From positions 297,919 through 361,918 of the forward strand of contig NZ_KE383813.1 of assembly GCF_000422265.1 (NCBI RefSeq): a stretch of DNA of 64,000 bases. Reading direction: 5' to 3'. Shown here piece by piece: positions 25,685 to 34,055 of the stretch. Both the position numbers and the translations under genes were made by a program. The notes beneath the pieces were generated by a model that did not search any database, was not told the DNA's origin, and saw only the letters and a program-made list of their open reading frames with translations. The stretch comes from Kaistella palustris DSM 21579. GTDB lineage: Bacteria; Bacteroidota; Bacteroidia; Flavobacteriales; Weeksellaceae. Position 1 is the first letter of the stretch; every line of letters begins with the position of its first letter.

Positions 25685-26806
25685 CTAGTTCAGACAGATA
25701 AATTCATCCGATGTAAGCGAGGGTGGCAAGATCTCGGTTTCTACTTTTTTATCTACATAATCGGAATTCATAGCACGCAAAACTGCCATATAATTCATGC
25801 TGAAATCAATGGTATCACCCACTTCAAGATTCGCGGCATTTTCATTAAGATCAAGGATAAGCATATCGGAACTGGCCCCAATAATATCAATTCCCGGGAG
25901 CAGCGGCGCAATATCGCGCAAATCAATATCCAGTAATCCCACATCTACAATCGCCCGCAGCGAGGAACTTCCTCTGTCGTCTTCAGAATACACAGGCGTT
26001 TCTCCCGTAAGATTGGTACCCGCCAAACCGGACGGAATATTGGGTTTCTGCTGCATTTCGATGATTTCAGCAGTCAGCGTGAAAACATCGTGATACATGC
26101 CTGCCAACAAGGAATCTTTGTACACATTGGTTCCGAAGAAAAGCGTTTCGCCCACCCGGAAATGGTTGATACCGAGCGGAATTTCATTAGTGAAAATAAG
26201 CGGGATCGTTACCGATGAACCTCCCGAAATATACGGGATCTTCTTCCCGGAATGTTCTTCCACGATCTCTTTAAAACGGCTGAGTTTGTAGAGTTTTTTC
26301 TCATCGGGCAAAATTCCGTTCAGGCAGTTGAGATTCGTCCCAAGTCCCACCACATCAATATTTGGGAGTGCAAGAACCTCATCATAAAAAGTCATCAGGT
26401 TCCGCGCCATAATTCCTTCCCGCAGCTCACCCATCTCCACCATCAGCACCACGCGGTGAATTTTATTCTGTTTTACAGCTTCGGCAGAAAGCACCTCCAG
26501 GGTTGCCAGTTCTGTATTGAAACTGACGTCGGCAAATTTCACAATGCTTTTGGCCAGGCGCTTTGCCGGAGGTTTAATATAAATGGTCTGGGTTTTGGGC
26601 GATATTTTTTTAATAGTCTTCAAATTGCTAAGTCGCGAATCGCAGATCTCTTTGTCCGACAAATTCAGCAGAACCTCAAGAAATTTTTCGTTTCCACAGA
26701 GCAGTTTAGCCACAATTGCCCACTCGATATGGTTCTGTTCGAAAACCTGATCGAGTACTTTAAAGTTGTGCCTCAGCTTTGTGGCATGTAAAGTAATGTA
26801 TGACAT
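25685..26806 (-). CDS. Alanine/ornithine racemase-family PLP enzyme
   Basis: A 373-residue protein with the fold type III N-terminal barrel of alanine racemases: the PLP-lysine segment is WAIVAKLLCGN, followed by the expected barrel strands (VVLMVEMGELREGI, GLGTNLNC, SGGSSVTIPL and HFRVGETLFFG). The last set resembles the ornithine/amino-acid racemase branch (Orr/YhfX-like) more than Alr, whose C-terminal domain with catalytic Tyr is not evident. It is predicted to racemise an amino acid, substrate unknown. It overlaps nothing, but the next gene (GNAT) ends 2 bp away on the same strand, so they are probably co-transcribed. Confidence 0.8.
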   Translation of the reverse strand: MSYITLHATKLRHNFKVLDQVFEQNHIEWAIVAKLLCGNEKFLEVLLNLSDKEICDSRLSNLKTIKKISPKTQTIYIKPPAKRLAKSIVKFADVSFNTELATLEVLSAEAVKQNKIHRVVLMVEMGELREGIMARNLMTFYDEVLALPNIDVVGLGTNLNCLNGILPDEKKLYKLSRFKEIVEEHSGKKIPYISGGSSVTIPLIFTNEIPLGINHFRVGETLFFGTNVYKDSLLAGMYHDVFTLTAEIIEMQQKPNIPSGLAGTNLTGETPVYSEDDRGSSSLRAIVDVGLLDIDLRDIAPLLPGIDIIGASSDMLILDLNENAANLEVGDTIDFSMNYMAVLRAMNSDYVDKKVETEILPPSLTSDEFICLN

Positions 26807-26807
26807 G

Positions 26808-27254
26808 TTATTTCTTTAATCTCATCTCGAGATATTTACTGGAAAATCCGAGTTTTTCATACAGGAATTTCGCAGGATTATCGGGTTCGCAGTGCAGCGC
26901 AATATCGCCGTCTGTATTTTCAATGGCGGTTTGCATGAGTTTCTTTCCCACGCCTTTTCCGCGGAGTTCTTTATCGGTCGCAATATAAACCAGAATATTT
27001 TCCGGGATATAGCCTTCCATACCTGTTTTATTCAGAATGACAGCGCCTGCAAGCTTCTGGGTTGCAGTGTCTGTTGCAGTGATCACAAGACCTCCAGGTT
27101 TTTGGTCTTTACCAAAGGCATAGTCCAGACATTTCTGGATATGCTCTTCGGGATCACCGTATTGCTCCAGATTTTCGAAGAGAAAATGACCGATTTCCTT
27201 TTGAATGTATGCTGAAGCAGGTTCATGATGAGAGTAAGTTTTGATTGTAATCAT
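26808..27254 (-). CDS. GNAT family N-acetyltransferase
   Basis: A 148-residue GNAT-fold protein. The acetyl-CoA loop is DKELRGKGVGKKLMQTAI (motif A, Q/R-x-x-G-x-G/A), and the C-terminal FLYEKLGF strand-helix is motif B. Substrate unknown. It lies between the usp gene (10 bp upstream) and the racemase gene (1 bp downstream), all on the minus strand, suggesting a usp-GNAT-racemase transcript. Confidence 0.88.
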   Translation of the reverse strand: MITIKTYSHHEPASAYIQKEIGHFLFENLEQYGDPEEHIQKCLDYAFGKDQKPGGLVITATDTATQKLAGAVILNKTGMEGYIPENILVYIATDKELRGKGVGKKLMQTAIENTDGDIALHCEPDNPAKFLYEKLGFSSKYLEMRLKK

Positions 27255-27264
27255 ATAAAATATT

Positions 27265-28176
27265 TTATCCGGGAACAGGTAAAGTTACATCATAACCTGT
27301 GAGGCGTTCTGTGTTATTTTTAATTTTTTTGAGTTTAGATTTTACGATAAACAGTGGAATATCCGTCCGGTTGATCATTTTCTTAAAGAAATTTTCGGCC
27401 ATAAAGGATTTCCACGAATCTTCGTCCTGGTCCGCCAGCATAATAATATCGCTGTTTTTGGATTTAGCGGCTTCCGCGATCAAATCTGCACTATCGCGCG
27501 AAAACTTAAATTCTGAAATAAAATCCGCAGATTTTATGGCAAGATTTTTTTTCATTTCTATATAAGCCTGGCGCACCATGGCGTTGCTTTGCGGATTGCC
27601 CACACCCAACAGGTTGATGTCACCATTATTCTTCCGCGCCAGTAAAACCGATAAATCTGCTTTCTGATGTAACTCGTGCTTTACACGTACGGGAAAAAGA
27701 ATTTTCTCAAAAGTTGTTTTTTGGAATTTTTCTGGAATAAGCAGAACGGAGCAGTTTGCGTGCAGAAGCGCATTATATGAAGTGGAACCTAAGATGAAAT
27801 GTTTCATTTTCTGTTTGCCGCTGGTTCCCATTACTACAACATCTACATTATCGCTTACAATAAAATCATTGATGGTGTCGACGATGTTTTGCGTACTGAT
27901 CTGCACCTGGGCAGCAAGATTATATTTTGACTTTAATTTGGTTTGAAGTGCCTCAAGCTTGCGGGTTGTATTATCGATATTTTGCTGTAATGTCTGCGAA
28001 CCAATGAGTTGCTTGCCGCCGTGATCGATCATGTAGTACGCATTGATCACGTGCGTAACAATTAGTTTTGCATTGTGTCGCTGAGCCATTTTAGCAGCAA
28101 CTTGCAGCGCGTTTCCTGACCGGTTTTTAAAGTCGGTAGGAACAAGTATGATTTTTATTTCGGATTTCATCTGCAT
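27265..28176 (-). CDS. Universal stress protein, tandem UspA domains
   Basis: A 303-residue protein with a first UspA domain (about 6-150; ILVPTDFKNRSGNAL at the N-terminus, and the ATP-binding type G-T-S-G-K...GST-x-S/Y segment VVMGTSGKQKMKHFILGST) and a second, more diverged domain (about 155-285) lacking a clear nucleotide motif. Tandem Usp proteins are common in Bacteroidota and respond to stress or growth arrest. An alternative ATG two codons inside is equally possible. It heads a likely three-gene transcript. Confidence 0.9.
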   Translation of the reverse strand: MQMKSEIKIILVPTDFKNRSGNALQVAAKMAQRHNAKLIVTHVINAYYMIDHGGKQLIGSQTLQQNIDNTTRKLEALQTKLKSKYNLAAQVQISTQNIVDTINDFIVSDNVDVVVMGTSGKQKMKHFILGSTSYNALLHANCSVLLIPEKFQKTTFEKILFPVRVKHELHQKADLSVLLARKNNGDINLLGVGNPQSNAMVRQAYIEMKKNLAIKSADFISEFKFSRDSADLIAEAAKSKNSDIIMLADQDEDSWKSFMAENFFKKMINRTDIPLFIVKSKLKKIKNNTERLTGYDVTLPVPG

Positions 28177-28551
28177 TGTTTTTCTGTTTCACAAAATTTC
28201 TCACGGCAAAGTTACGCCTCCACTAAAAGATTTGATGTTAATAAAAACGCACATAGTGGTACGTATTACCGATTATATCGAGTGATTTGGTACAATTAGA
28301 AACTTTCCTGAAATAAAAAGGTAGTTAATAAAAAAATATACTTGATGGCGACTATGCGCTTTTCTGTTTCAAATTTTGGAATGAATTTCAGAAAAAACAA
28401 GCGCAAATGAAAATCGTCCGCGCATTAAGTTTCTAATAATTTCTAATGAAAATCTGCTCAGTTTTCATGGTTTGTATCAGGTTTCTAAGTTATCAGGCGA
28501 AAAATTCCAAGCAGAAATTCACCCCACCAAAAAAATAATTTATAACTTAGT
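28177..28551. other. AT-rich intergenic region, no gene seen
   Basis: A 375-bp divergent gap between usp (-) and the cytochrome gene (+). I see no coding frame, RNA gene or convincing hairpin. It must contain the two divergent promoters, but no exact TAnnTTTG box is close to either start. Confidence 0.5.
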
Positions 28552-28572
28552 GTGACCTTAAAACTGAATATT

Positions 28573-29067
28573 ATGAAAACAAAACTTAAATCCTACCTTT
28601 CGTTCTTTGGGTTGCTTGCGATTATTGGCGCAATAGTAATCGTGACCACGAATTCAACCAAAGTGTACCGTCCGGTCAGCGAATCGCAAAGTGATTTCAA
28701 AAACCTGAAAGTTCTGCCCAAAAACATTACCAAAGACAGCCTGATGTTTTTAATGAAAACCTTTAATGCATCTTTAGGCGTTGATTGTGCACACTGCCAC
28801 GCGCCGCAAAAGGACAATCCTGAAAAGCTGGACTTTGCCTCCGACGCCAAACTTAATAAAGAAATAGCGCGGGGAATGATCCAGATGACCGACGACATCA
28901 ATTCAAAATATTTTCTGCCTCACATGCCGGATCCAAAACCAAAACAGGTCACACGCGTTTACTGTATCACCTGCCACCGCGGAAACTCTGATCCCGAAAA
29001 ATATTTACAGGGCGTAAGCAAAATGATCCCGGTTCTGATGCCGCCCCGAAAAGAAAATAAAAAATAG
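28573..29067 (+). CDS. Di-heme c-type cytochrome (photosynthetic reaction-centre cytochrome-like family)
   Basis: A 164-residue exported protein; the ATG at 28573 begins MKTKLKSYLSFFG, with an N-terminal hydrophobic anchor or signal. Two heme-c motifs are present, C-A-H-C-H near 72-76 and C-I-T-C-H near 131-135. The region between, including SLMFLMKTFNASLGVDC, resembles the PF02276-like cytochromes that are widespread in Bacteroidota and unrelated to photosynthesis there. It probably carries electrons in the periplasm. A GC-rich imperfect hairpin ending in TTTTTT follows near 29095-29126. Confidence 0.85.
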   Translation: MKTKLKSYLSFFGLLAIIGAIVIVTTNSTKVYRPVSESQSDFKNLKVLPKNITKDSLMFLMKTFNASLGVDCAHCHAPQKDNPEKLDFASDAKLNKEIARGMIQMTDDINSKYFLPHMPDPKPKQVTRVYCITCHRGNSDPEKYLQGVSKMIPVLMPPRKENKK

Positions 29068-29231
29068 CAGGAAATACGTGCCCATTTTATACTGCGAGCC
29101 CTGACCGAGAAATCGTTCGGGGTTTTTTATGCGCTTTTCAAAAATGCGTAATTCAAAATTAAAGAAATTCCAACGCGTGTTTCGGCTGATATATTTCACA
29201 TACGTTCGGCGCCGGCCACAGTGTTTATGGC

Positions 29232-29239
29232 TATCTTTG
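29232..29239 (+). promoter_or_regulatory. Candidate -7 box for the 29274 gene
   Basis: TATCTTTG, an exact TAnnTTTG match, about 35 bp before the ATG. Confidence 0.5.
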
Positions 29240-29273
29240 CAAAAACTTTTTCACCAAACTGTGTTTTATTTAT

Positions 29274-30257
29274 ATGTCACCAACGCTTTTTAATCCTTTC
29301 GACGATCTGATCTTCAACGAACAGTTCTGCTTTCTGACCGGCGAACTTACAACCGAGAAAATGCCGGTTTACCCGAACTGGCTTATGGATCATTTTAAAT
29401 TCCGCGAAGACCGGATTGAAATGATGGACAAATCAAAATCATACACATACAATGATCTTCAGCTGCCGTGTTCGCCACGTGTTAAAAAAGCTTTTGAAGC
29501 GCTGGATGAAACCTTTTACAATGCATACAAAAAAGGATTCCAAGGCATTGAGCAACTTGATGAGCAACAGATTTTCCTGTGGGCAGGCCGAATGGTTTAC
29601 GGTATGCTGTACTACGAAATGTATTATGAAAGCAACCGAATGATGAGACAGCGCGAAGAGTTTGACCTGTCGCCAATGCTCCGCGAACGTTTTGGAAATT
29701 TTCATCTTATGCTGAAGTCAATCGTAGAACCGGTTTCATTTGTAGGCCATAAACCCTGGAGCATCATAGTTTTTCCGTTGAAATATTCGGCGGATATTAT
29801 CAGTTACCGCGATGATACTGTGAATCTTTTGTTTCAGTTTGGTGTCAATGGTTTTGGCTTTATCGCCTGTTTGCAGGACAACGGCGTCATCGGTGAAAAG
29901 GAAAAAGAACTTACTGAAAAAATGAAAGGTCACGTTTTACATCCGCTTCAGTTTGAAGAGTTGTTTGCACGGTTTCACTACGCCGATTATATATTACAAT
30001 ACAAACCGCAATATAAAATTGACTGCACTGAAGAGGGAGTTTCCATCGAAGCGATTCCAATAATGGCTACAGAAGACCGCCCGGTTTTTGCCTTTTGGGA
30101 TGAAGAGGTTTTTGCGCAACTGCTCACGAACTACTGGTCGGTGTACGGTATTCAACGCGAAGATATCATACAGTTTCAGAAACCGTTCTTAAGTTTTCTG
30201 CAGAATCCTTATACCAAGGAGTTCGTAGTTCCGGAAACAATTAATCAGCCTTTCTAG
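29274..30257 (+). CDS. Conserved hypothetical protein
   Basis: A 327-residue soluble protein without signal peptide or membrane segment. It is rich in aromatic residues and contains no nucleotide-binding or catalytic motif that I recognise. It reads like conserved cytoplasmic hypotheticals of Flavobacteriia. A good -7 box upstream supports expression. It is followed 79 bp later by the DUF1826-like gene on the same strand, and the two may be co-transcribed. Confidence 0.75.
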   Translation: MSPTLFNPFDDLIFNEQFCFLTGELTTEKMPVYPNWLMDHFKFREDRIEMMDKSKSYTYNDLQLPCSPRVKKAFEALDETFYNAYKKGFQGIEQLDEQQIFLWAGRMVYGMLYYEMYYESNRMMRQREEFDLSPMLRERFGNFHLMLKSIVEPVSFVGHKPWSIIVFPLKYSADIISYRDDTVNLLFQFGVNGFGFIACLQDNGVIGEKEKELTEKMKGHVLHPLQFEELFARFHYADYILQYKPQYKIDCTEEGVSIEAIPIMATEDRPVFAFWDEEVFAQLLTNYWSVYGIQREDIIQFQKPFLSFLQNPYTKEFVVPETINQPF

Positions 30258-30336
30258 ATTCTTTAAAACAAAAAAAGACCCGTTTCCATATTTCCTGTAT
30301 TTTGAGGGCTTTAGAAAGTTTTAATTTTAATAAGCA

Positions 30337-31035
30337 ATGTTTCAAAATAATCCGTGTAAACAACAAATAAAGACTGTAGCCTCTTTCGATGCGCTTATGG
30401 AATGTGAATTCCGCGGAACGCTGAACGCAGTTTGTTGGGAAAGAAATCTCACAGGAGATTTTCTGGAGATCGTTTCAAAACTCGAACTTGAGGAAGATAT
30501 TACAGAAATTTCCACCGAAGATCTTTTGTCTCTGAAGCTTTCTGAGAAAGGAAATATGGCCCGCAGCTGTATTTTAAACGACCTTGATCTGCTGACAAAG
30601 GCAGGTGCCTTGCCATCACTTAATTTACTTAAATGTTATGAGCGCGACGATGTTTTTGATTTTATTTCTACCGATGTATATTCCTTTCATGTAGACCGGT
30701 CGCCAGTTGCAACCAGCACTTTTTTATGTACTTACTTTGGTGCGGCAAGCGAAATATTGCCAAACGCCGACGCTTTAAAGAAAGTCTCAATTCCCAAAGT
30801 ACGTGAGCAGCTCGCAAAAATTTATGATGGCGATGAAGCTGACTTTGAAAAATTCCTTGTAGACAATTATTTTGATCTTCATTACGAAGCCAAATCCGGC
30901 AGCCGGCCCATCAATCTTGGTGTGGGAAACCTCTGGAAACTCGCAGTTGATCATCCCGGCCAGAAAAGTTTGCCATGCGTGCACCGCGCACCAATAGAAA
31001 AAACCGGTGAACTGCGATTGTTGCTGATCTGCTAA
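30337..31035 (+). CDS. DUF1826-like protein (tentative)
   Basis: A 232-residue soluble protein. The segment FHVDRSPVATSTFLCTYFGAA, a later GVGNLWKLAVDHPG and the C-terminal PCVHRAPIE are reminiscent of DUF1826 proteins, in which a histidine-rich region and a final HRSP-like motif are conserved; those proteins are sometimes linked to metal homeostasis. The match is from memory of the family pattern and needs a profile search. No regulator is adjacent. Confidence 0.6.
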   Translation: MFQNNPCKQQIKTVASFDALMECEFRGTLNAVCWERNLTGDFLEIVSKLELEEDITEISTEDLLSLKLSEKGNMARSCILNDLDLLTKAGALPSLNLLKCYERDDVFDFISTDVYSFHVDRSPVATSTFLCTYFGAASEILPNADALKKVSIPKVREQLAKIYDGDEADFEKFLVDNYFDLHYEAKSGSRPINLGVGNLWKLAVDHPGQKSLPCVHRAPIEKTGELRLLLIC

Positions 31036-31097
31036 TGGCTCATTTTTAATTCTTAATTATTAATTTTTAATTCTTAATTATTAACTCTGGTTATCGA

Positions 31098-33803
31098 TCA
31101 CTCCTCATTTTCAGAGAATTTTCCGATCACCTTTTTCATGTCAATACCTTTTCCAAGCACCGGCTTGAAGATGTCGCCCTCACTTTTAATCCGTTCCAAT
31201 GCATTGTGAATGGTGAAATCGCTCATCTTGAGTCCTTTTTTCACTTCGTCCCAATGGAGCGGCATCGATACTGTGGCACCAGGTTTTGGCCGCACCGAAT
31301 ATGCCGCCGCGATCGTCGCATGTGGCCGGTTCTGCAGAAAATCGAGATACATTTTGCCTCCGCGGTTCTTAATTATGCGCTCAATCGAGGTGATCTTCGG
31401 TAATTCTTTCTGCACAAGCGTTACGATTACGCGCGCAAATTCTTTGGACTGCTCGTAAGTATATTTATTACCTAGTGGAATATAGATATGAAGTCCCGTG
31501 GAACCGCTGGTTTTACAATAAGACGGCACGCCCATACTGTCCAGGAGCTGTTTGGTCACCTGCGCCGTTTCGATCACCTGGTCGAAGGAATTTTGATCCG
31601 GATCAAGATCAATAATACAGAAAGTCGGATGGTCCGGTTTTTTCACCGTACTGCTCCATGGATTCATCTCAATACACGCAAGATTGGCCATATACAAGAG
31701 TGTGGCTTCATCTTTACCCACAAGATATTTGCGGTCACGCTTATCCGTATCGCTGGTGTAAAGGTAGGTTTCTAACCAGTCGGGCGCTTTGCCTGTCACA
31801 TCTTTGTAATAAAAACCTTCGCCCTCGATCCCATCGGGAAAACGGTTCATACTTTGTGGCCGGTCCTTTAAATAAGGCAGAATGTACGGAGCCACCTGGT
31901 AATAATAATTAATGAAGTCGCGCTTGGTAATTTTTTCGCCGGGCCAGAAGATTTTGTCGAGATTCGTAAATTTCAGTTCGTGGCCGTTGACCTTGCGTAC
32001 CTGGGTTTTGTCTTTGGGGTTTAAAAGCGTTTTCCGGCCGGCTTTGGTGCGGGATTTTACGGGTTGCTCATCGGCAGCAAGAACATCTTCCACCGGAACT
32101 TCTTTTTCGAGTACTACTTTTTTAGCATTTTTATCGGTGCGCATTCCCTGGAAAGACGGGTGGCGCATAATCCCATCGGAAGTGAGTTCGGTAAAACTTA
32201 CTTCGCAGAGCAGCTCAGGTTTCAGCCAGGTGACTGTTGCGTGCGGTGGATCCGGACGGAAACGCGAAGGTTTATTCACATCGGGTTCTTCTGAGAAAGG
32301 TGGTTTTTTTGTAACAAGCGGTGCAAACAGTTCCATCATTTCCTTCTGATCCTTCGCATTGAATCCTGTGCCGACTTTGCCGGTATGGACCAGTTTTTTT
32401 CCTTCGTAAACGCCCAACAGCAGGCTGCTGAAGAGTTTGCTGGTTCCTTCATTTTTGGTATATCCTCCGATGACGACTTCCTGTCTTTTGTTGGCTTTGA
32501 TCTTCAGCCATTCTCTGGTCCTGTTTTTTATATGATAGGTGCTGTCTTTGCGTTTTGCCATGATGCCTTCCAGGTCCATTTTCTTGGCGGCTTTCAAAAA
32601 CTCAATTCCCGACGTATCAAAAACCTGACTGAGAACTACACTTTCGCTTTCGGGCAATATATTTTCCAGGATGGCTTTCCGCTCCATTAAGGTGAGCGAC
32701 TTTAAATCATAACCATCGTACCAAAGTATATCAAAAACATAATATACAAGATCACCGTCGGCTTCGCTTCGCCAGTTTTGCAGACCGCCGAAATCCGATT
32801 TCCCGCTCGTTCCCACTACAACCACTTCGCCGTCAAGTACCGCATTGAGTTCTGATTTGCTAAGCGCATTGTACACAGGATAAAATTTTTCGTTGAAGCT
32901 TTTATCGTTCCGGGACTTCAGCGATACGTCACCATTATTCATAAAAGCCACCGCGCGGTAACCGTCCCATTTCACTTCATATATCCATTCATCGCTTTCG
33001 AAAGGTTCAGTGACCAACGTGGCAAGCATGGGATCTACACTGCTATAAAATTTCTGTTTGGGGCATTTTTTCAGTAAAGCATCAATATCCGCTTTTGAAT
33101 ATTGTGGGGCTTCCGACTGTTCTGTTTCACTTTTAGTTTCAGATTTCACCGTTAATTTTTCTTTACGCTTATCCGGATCTTTTTTTGATGATTTTTTTGA
33201 TGATTTTTGGCCGTACACTTCATCCGGATCAGCTTCCATCTCTTTGATGGTTTTATGGGAAATCACCGATCCATCTTCTTTGGTAATATCTTTTGAGGTT
33301 GCAAATTCATCATCGAGTTTCATCAGCAGCCAGCCGTTTTCACCGCGCCCGTGCACTTTAACAAGGGCAAATTCGCCTTTCAGTTTTTGGCCGTTCATTT
33401 TAAATTTCAGTTTACCGGCGTGCAACTGATGGAGAAGTTCTTTTTCCTGCTTTTTCAGGGTTTCTTCCGGCAATTCGGCAGGTTCATAAACCCCTTCATC
33501 CCACACAATCACTGTACCGCCACCGTACTGGCCTTTCGGAATAATACCTTCAAAAGTCCTGTAGTCGTACGGATGATCTTCTACCATCATCGCCAGACGC
33601 TTTACATCGGGATCCATTGAAGGCCCTTTCGGAACTGCCCAACTTTTCAGCACGCCATCCATCTCCAGCCGGAAATCGTAATGCAGATGCGAGGCGTCGT
33701 GCTTCTGAACCACAAATCTTAATTCTTTTCCTGAAGGCTTTCCGCCAAAAGGTTCCGGCGTTTTATCTTCTGCTCTTTTCTCACGGTATTTTTCTAATGC
33801 CAT
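31098..33803 (-). CDS. ligD: ATP-dependent DNA ligase D
   Basis: A 901-residue multidomain repair ligase; the ATG at 33803 (MALEKYREKR) is chosen over an open-frame extension of 13 codons. Domain order is phosphoesterase (His motifs in HDASHLHYDFRLEMDG), a lysine-rich linker near 200-220, the ligase with nucleophile Lys in YEVKWDGYR near residue 278, and a C-terminal primase-polymerase domain (KIFWPGEKITKRDFINYY onward, IIDLDPD metal site). LigD joins double-strand breaks with Ku; no ku gene is in this window. It is followed upstream by a UvrA2-like gene 252 bp away. Confidence 0.95.
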   Translation of the reverse strand: MALEKYREKRAEDKTPEPFGGKPSGKELRFVVQKHDASHLHYDFRLEMDGVLKSWAVPKGPSMDPDVKRLAMMVEDHPYDYRTFEGIIPKGQYGGGTVIVWDEGVYEPAELPEETLKKQEKELLHQLHAGKLKFKMNGQKLKGEFALVKVHGRGENGWLLMKLDDEFATSKDITKEDGSVISHKTIKEMEADPDEVYGQKSSKKSSKKDPDKRKEKLTVKSETKSETEQSEAPQYSKADIDALLKKCPKQKFYSSVDPMLATLVTEPFESDEWIYEVKWDGYRAVAFMNNGDVSLKSRNDKSFNEKFYPVYNALSKSELNAVLDGEVVVVGTSGKSDFGGLQNWRSEADGDLVYYVFDILWYDGYDLKSLTLMERKAILENILPESESVVLSQVFDTSGIEFLKAAKKMDLEGIMAKRKDSTYHIKNRTREWLKIKANKRQEVVIGGYTKNEGTSKLFSSLLLGVYEGKKLVHTGKVGTGFNAKDQKEMMELFAPLVTKKPPFSEEPDVNKPSRFRPDPPHATVTWLKPELLCEVSFTELTSDGIMRHPSFQGMRTDKNAKKVVLEKEVPVEDVLAADEQPVKSRTKAGRKTLLNPKDKTQVRKVNGHELKFTNLDKIFWPGEKITKRDFINYYYQVAPYILPYLKDRPQSMNRFPDGIEGEGFYYKDVTGKAPDWLETYLYTSDTDKRDRKYLVGKDEATLLYMANLACIEMNPWSSTVKKPDHPTFCIIDLDPDQNSFDQVIETAQVTKQLLDSMGVPSYCKTSGSTGLHIYIPLGNKYTYEQSKEFARVIVTLVQKELPKITSIERIIKNRGGKMYLDFLQNRPHATIAAAYSVRPKPGATVSMPLHWDEVKKGLKMSDFTIHNALERIKSEGDIFKPVLGKGIDMKKVIGKFSENEE

Positions 33804-34055
33804 AACTGATGATTTTAATGAAACGAAAAGTCCTGCCACCATATCCTCAAACCATTGACGGCCGCTTTAGTATCCAAATATTTGCTTACAAAAACTGCAC
33901 CGAGCGGGGCATTTATTCGCGGTTGGGATATCTAAAGTTATTTTGCCGCACTTTTTCTGGTAATCAATGTTTTTTATTGTTAATGATTTCAGCTAAACTG
34001 ATGAGCGGGTATTAATATTTAAAGCTTTGCATTCCATCTTTGAAACTTTTCCCGT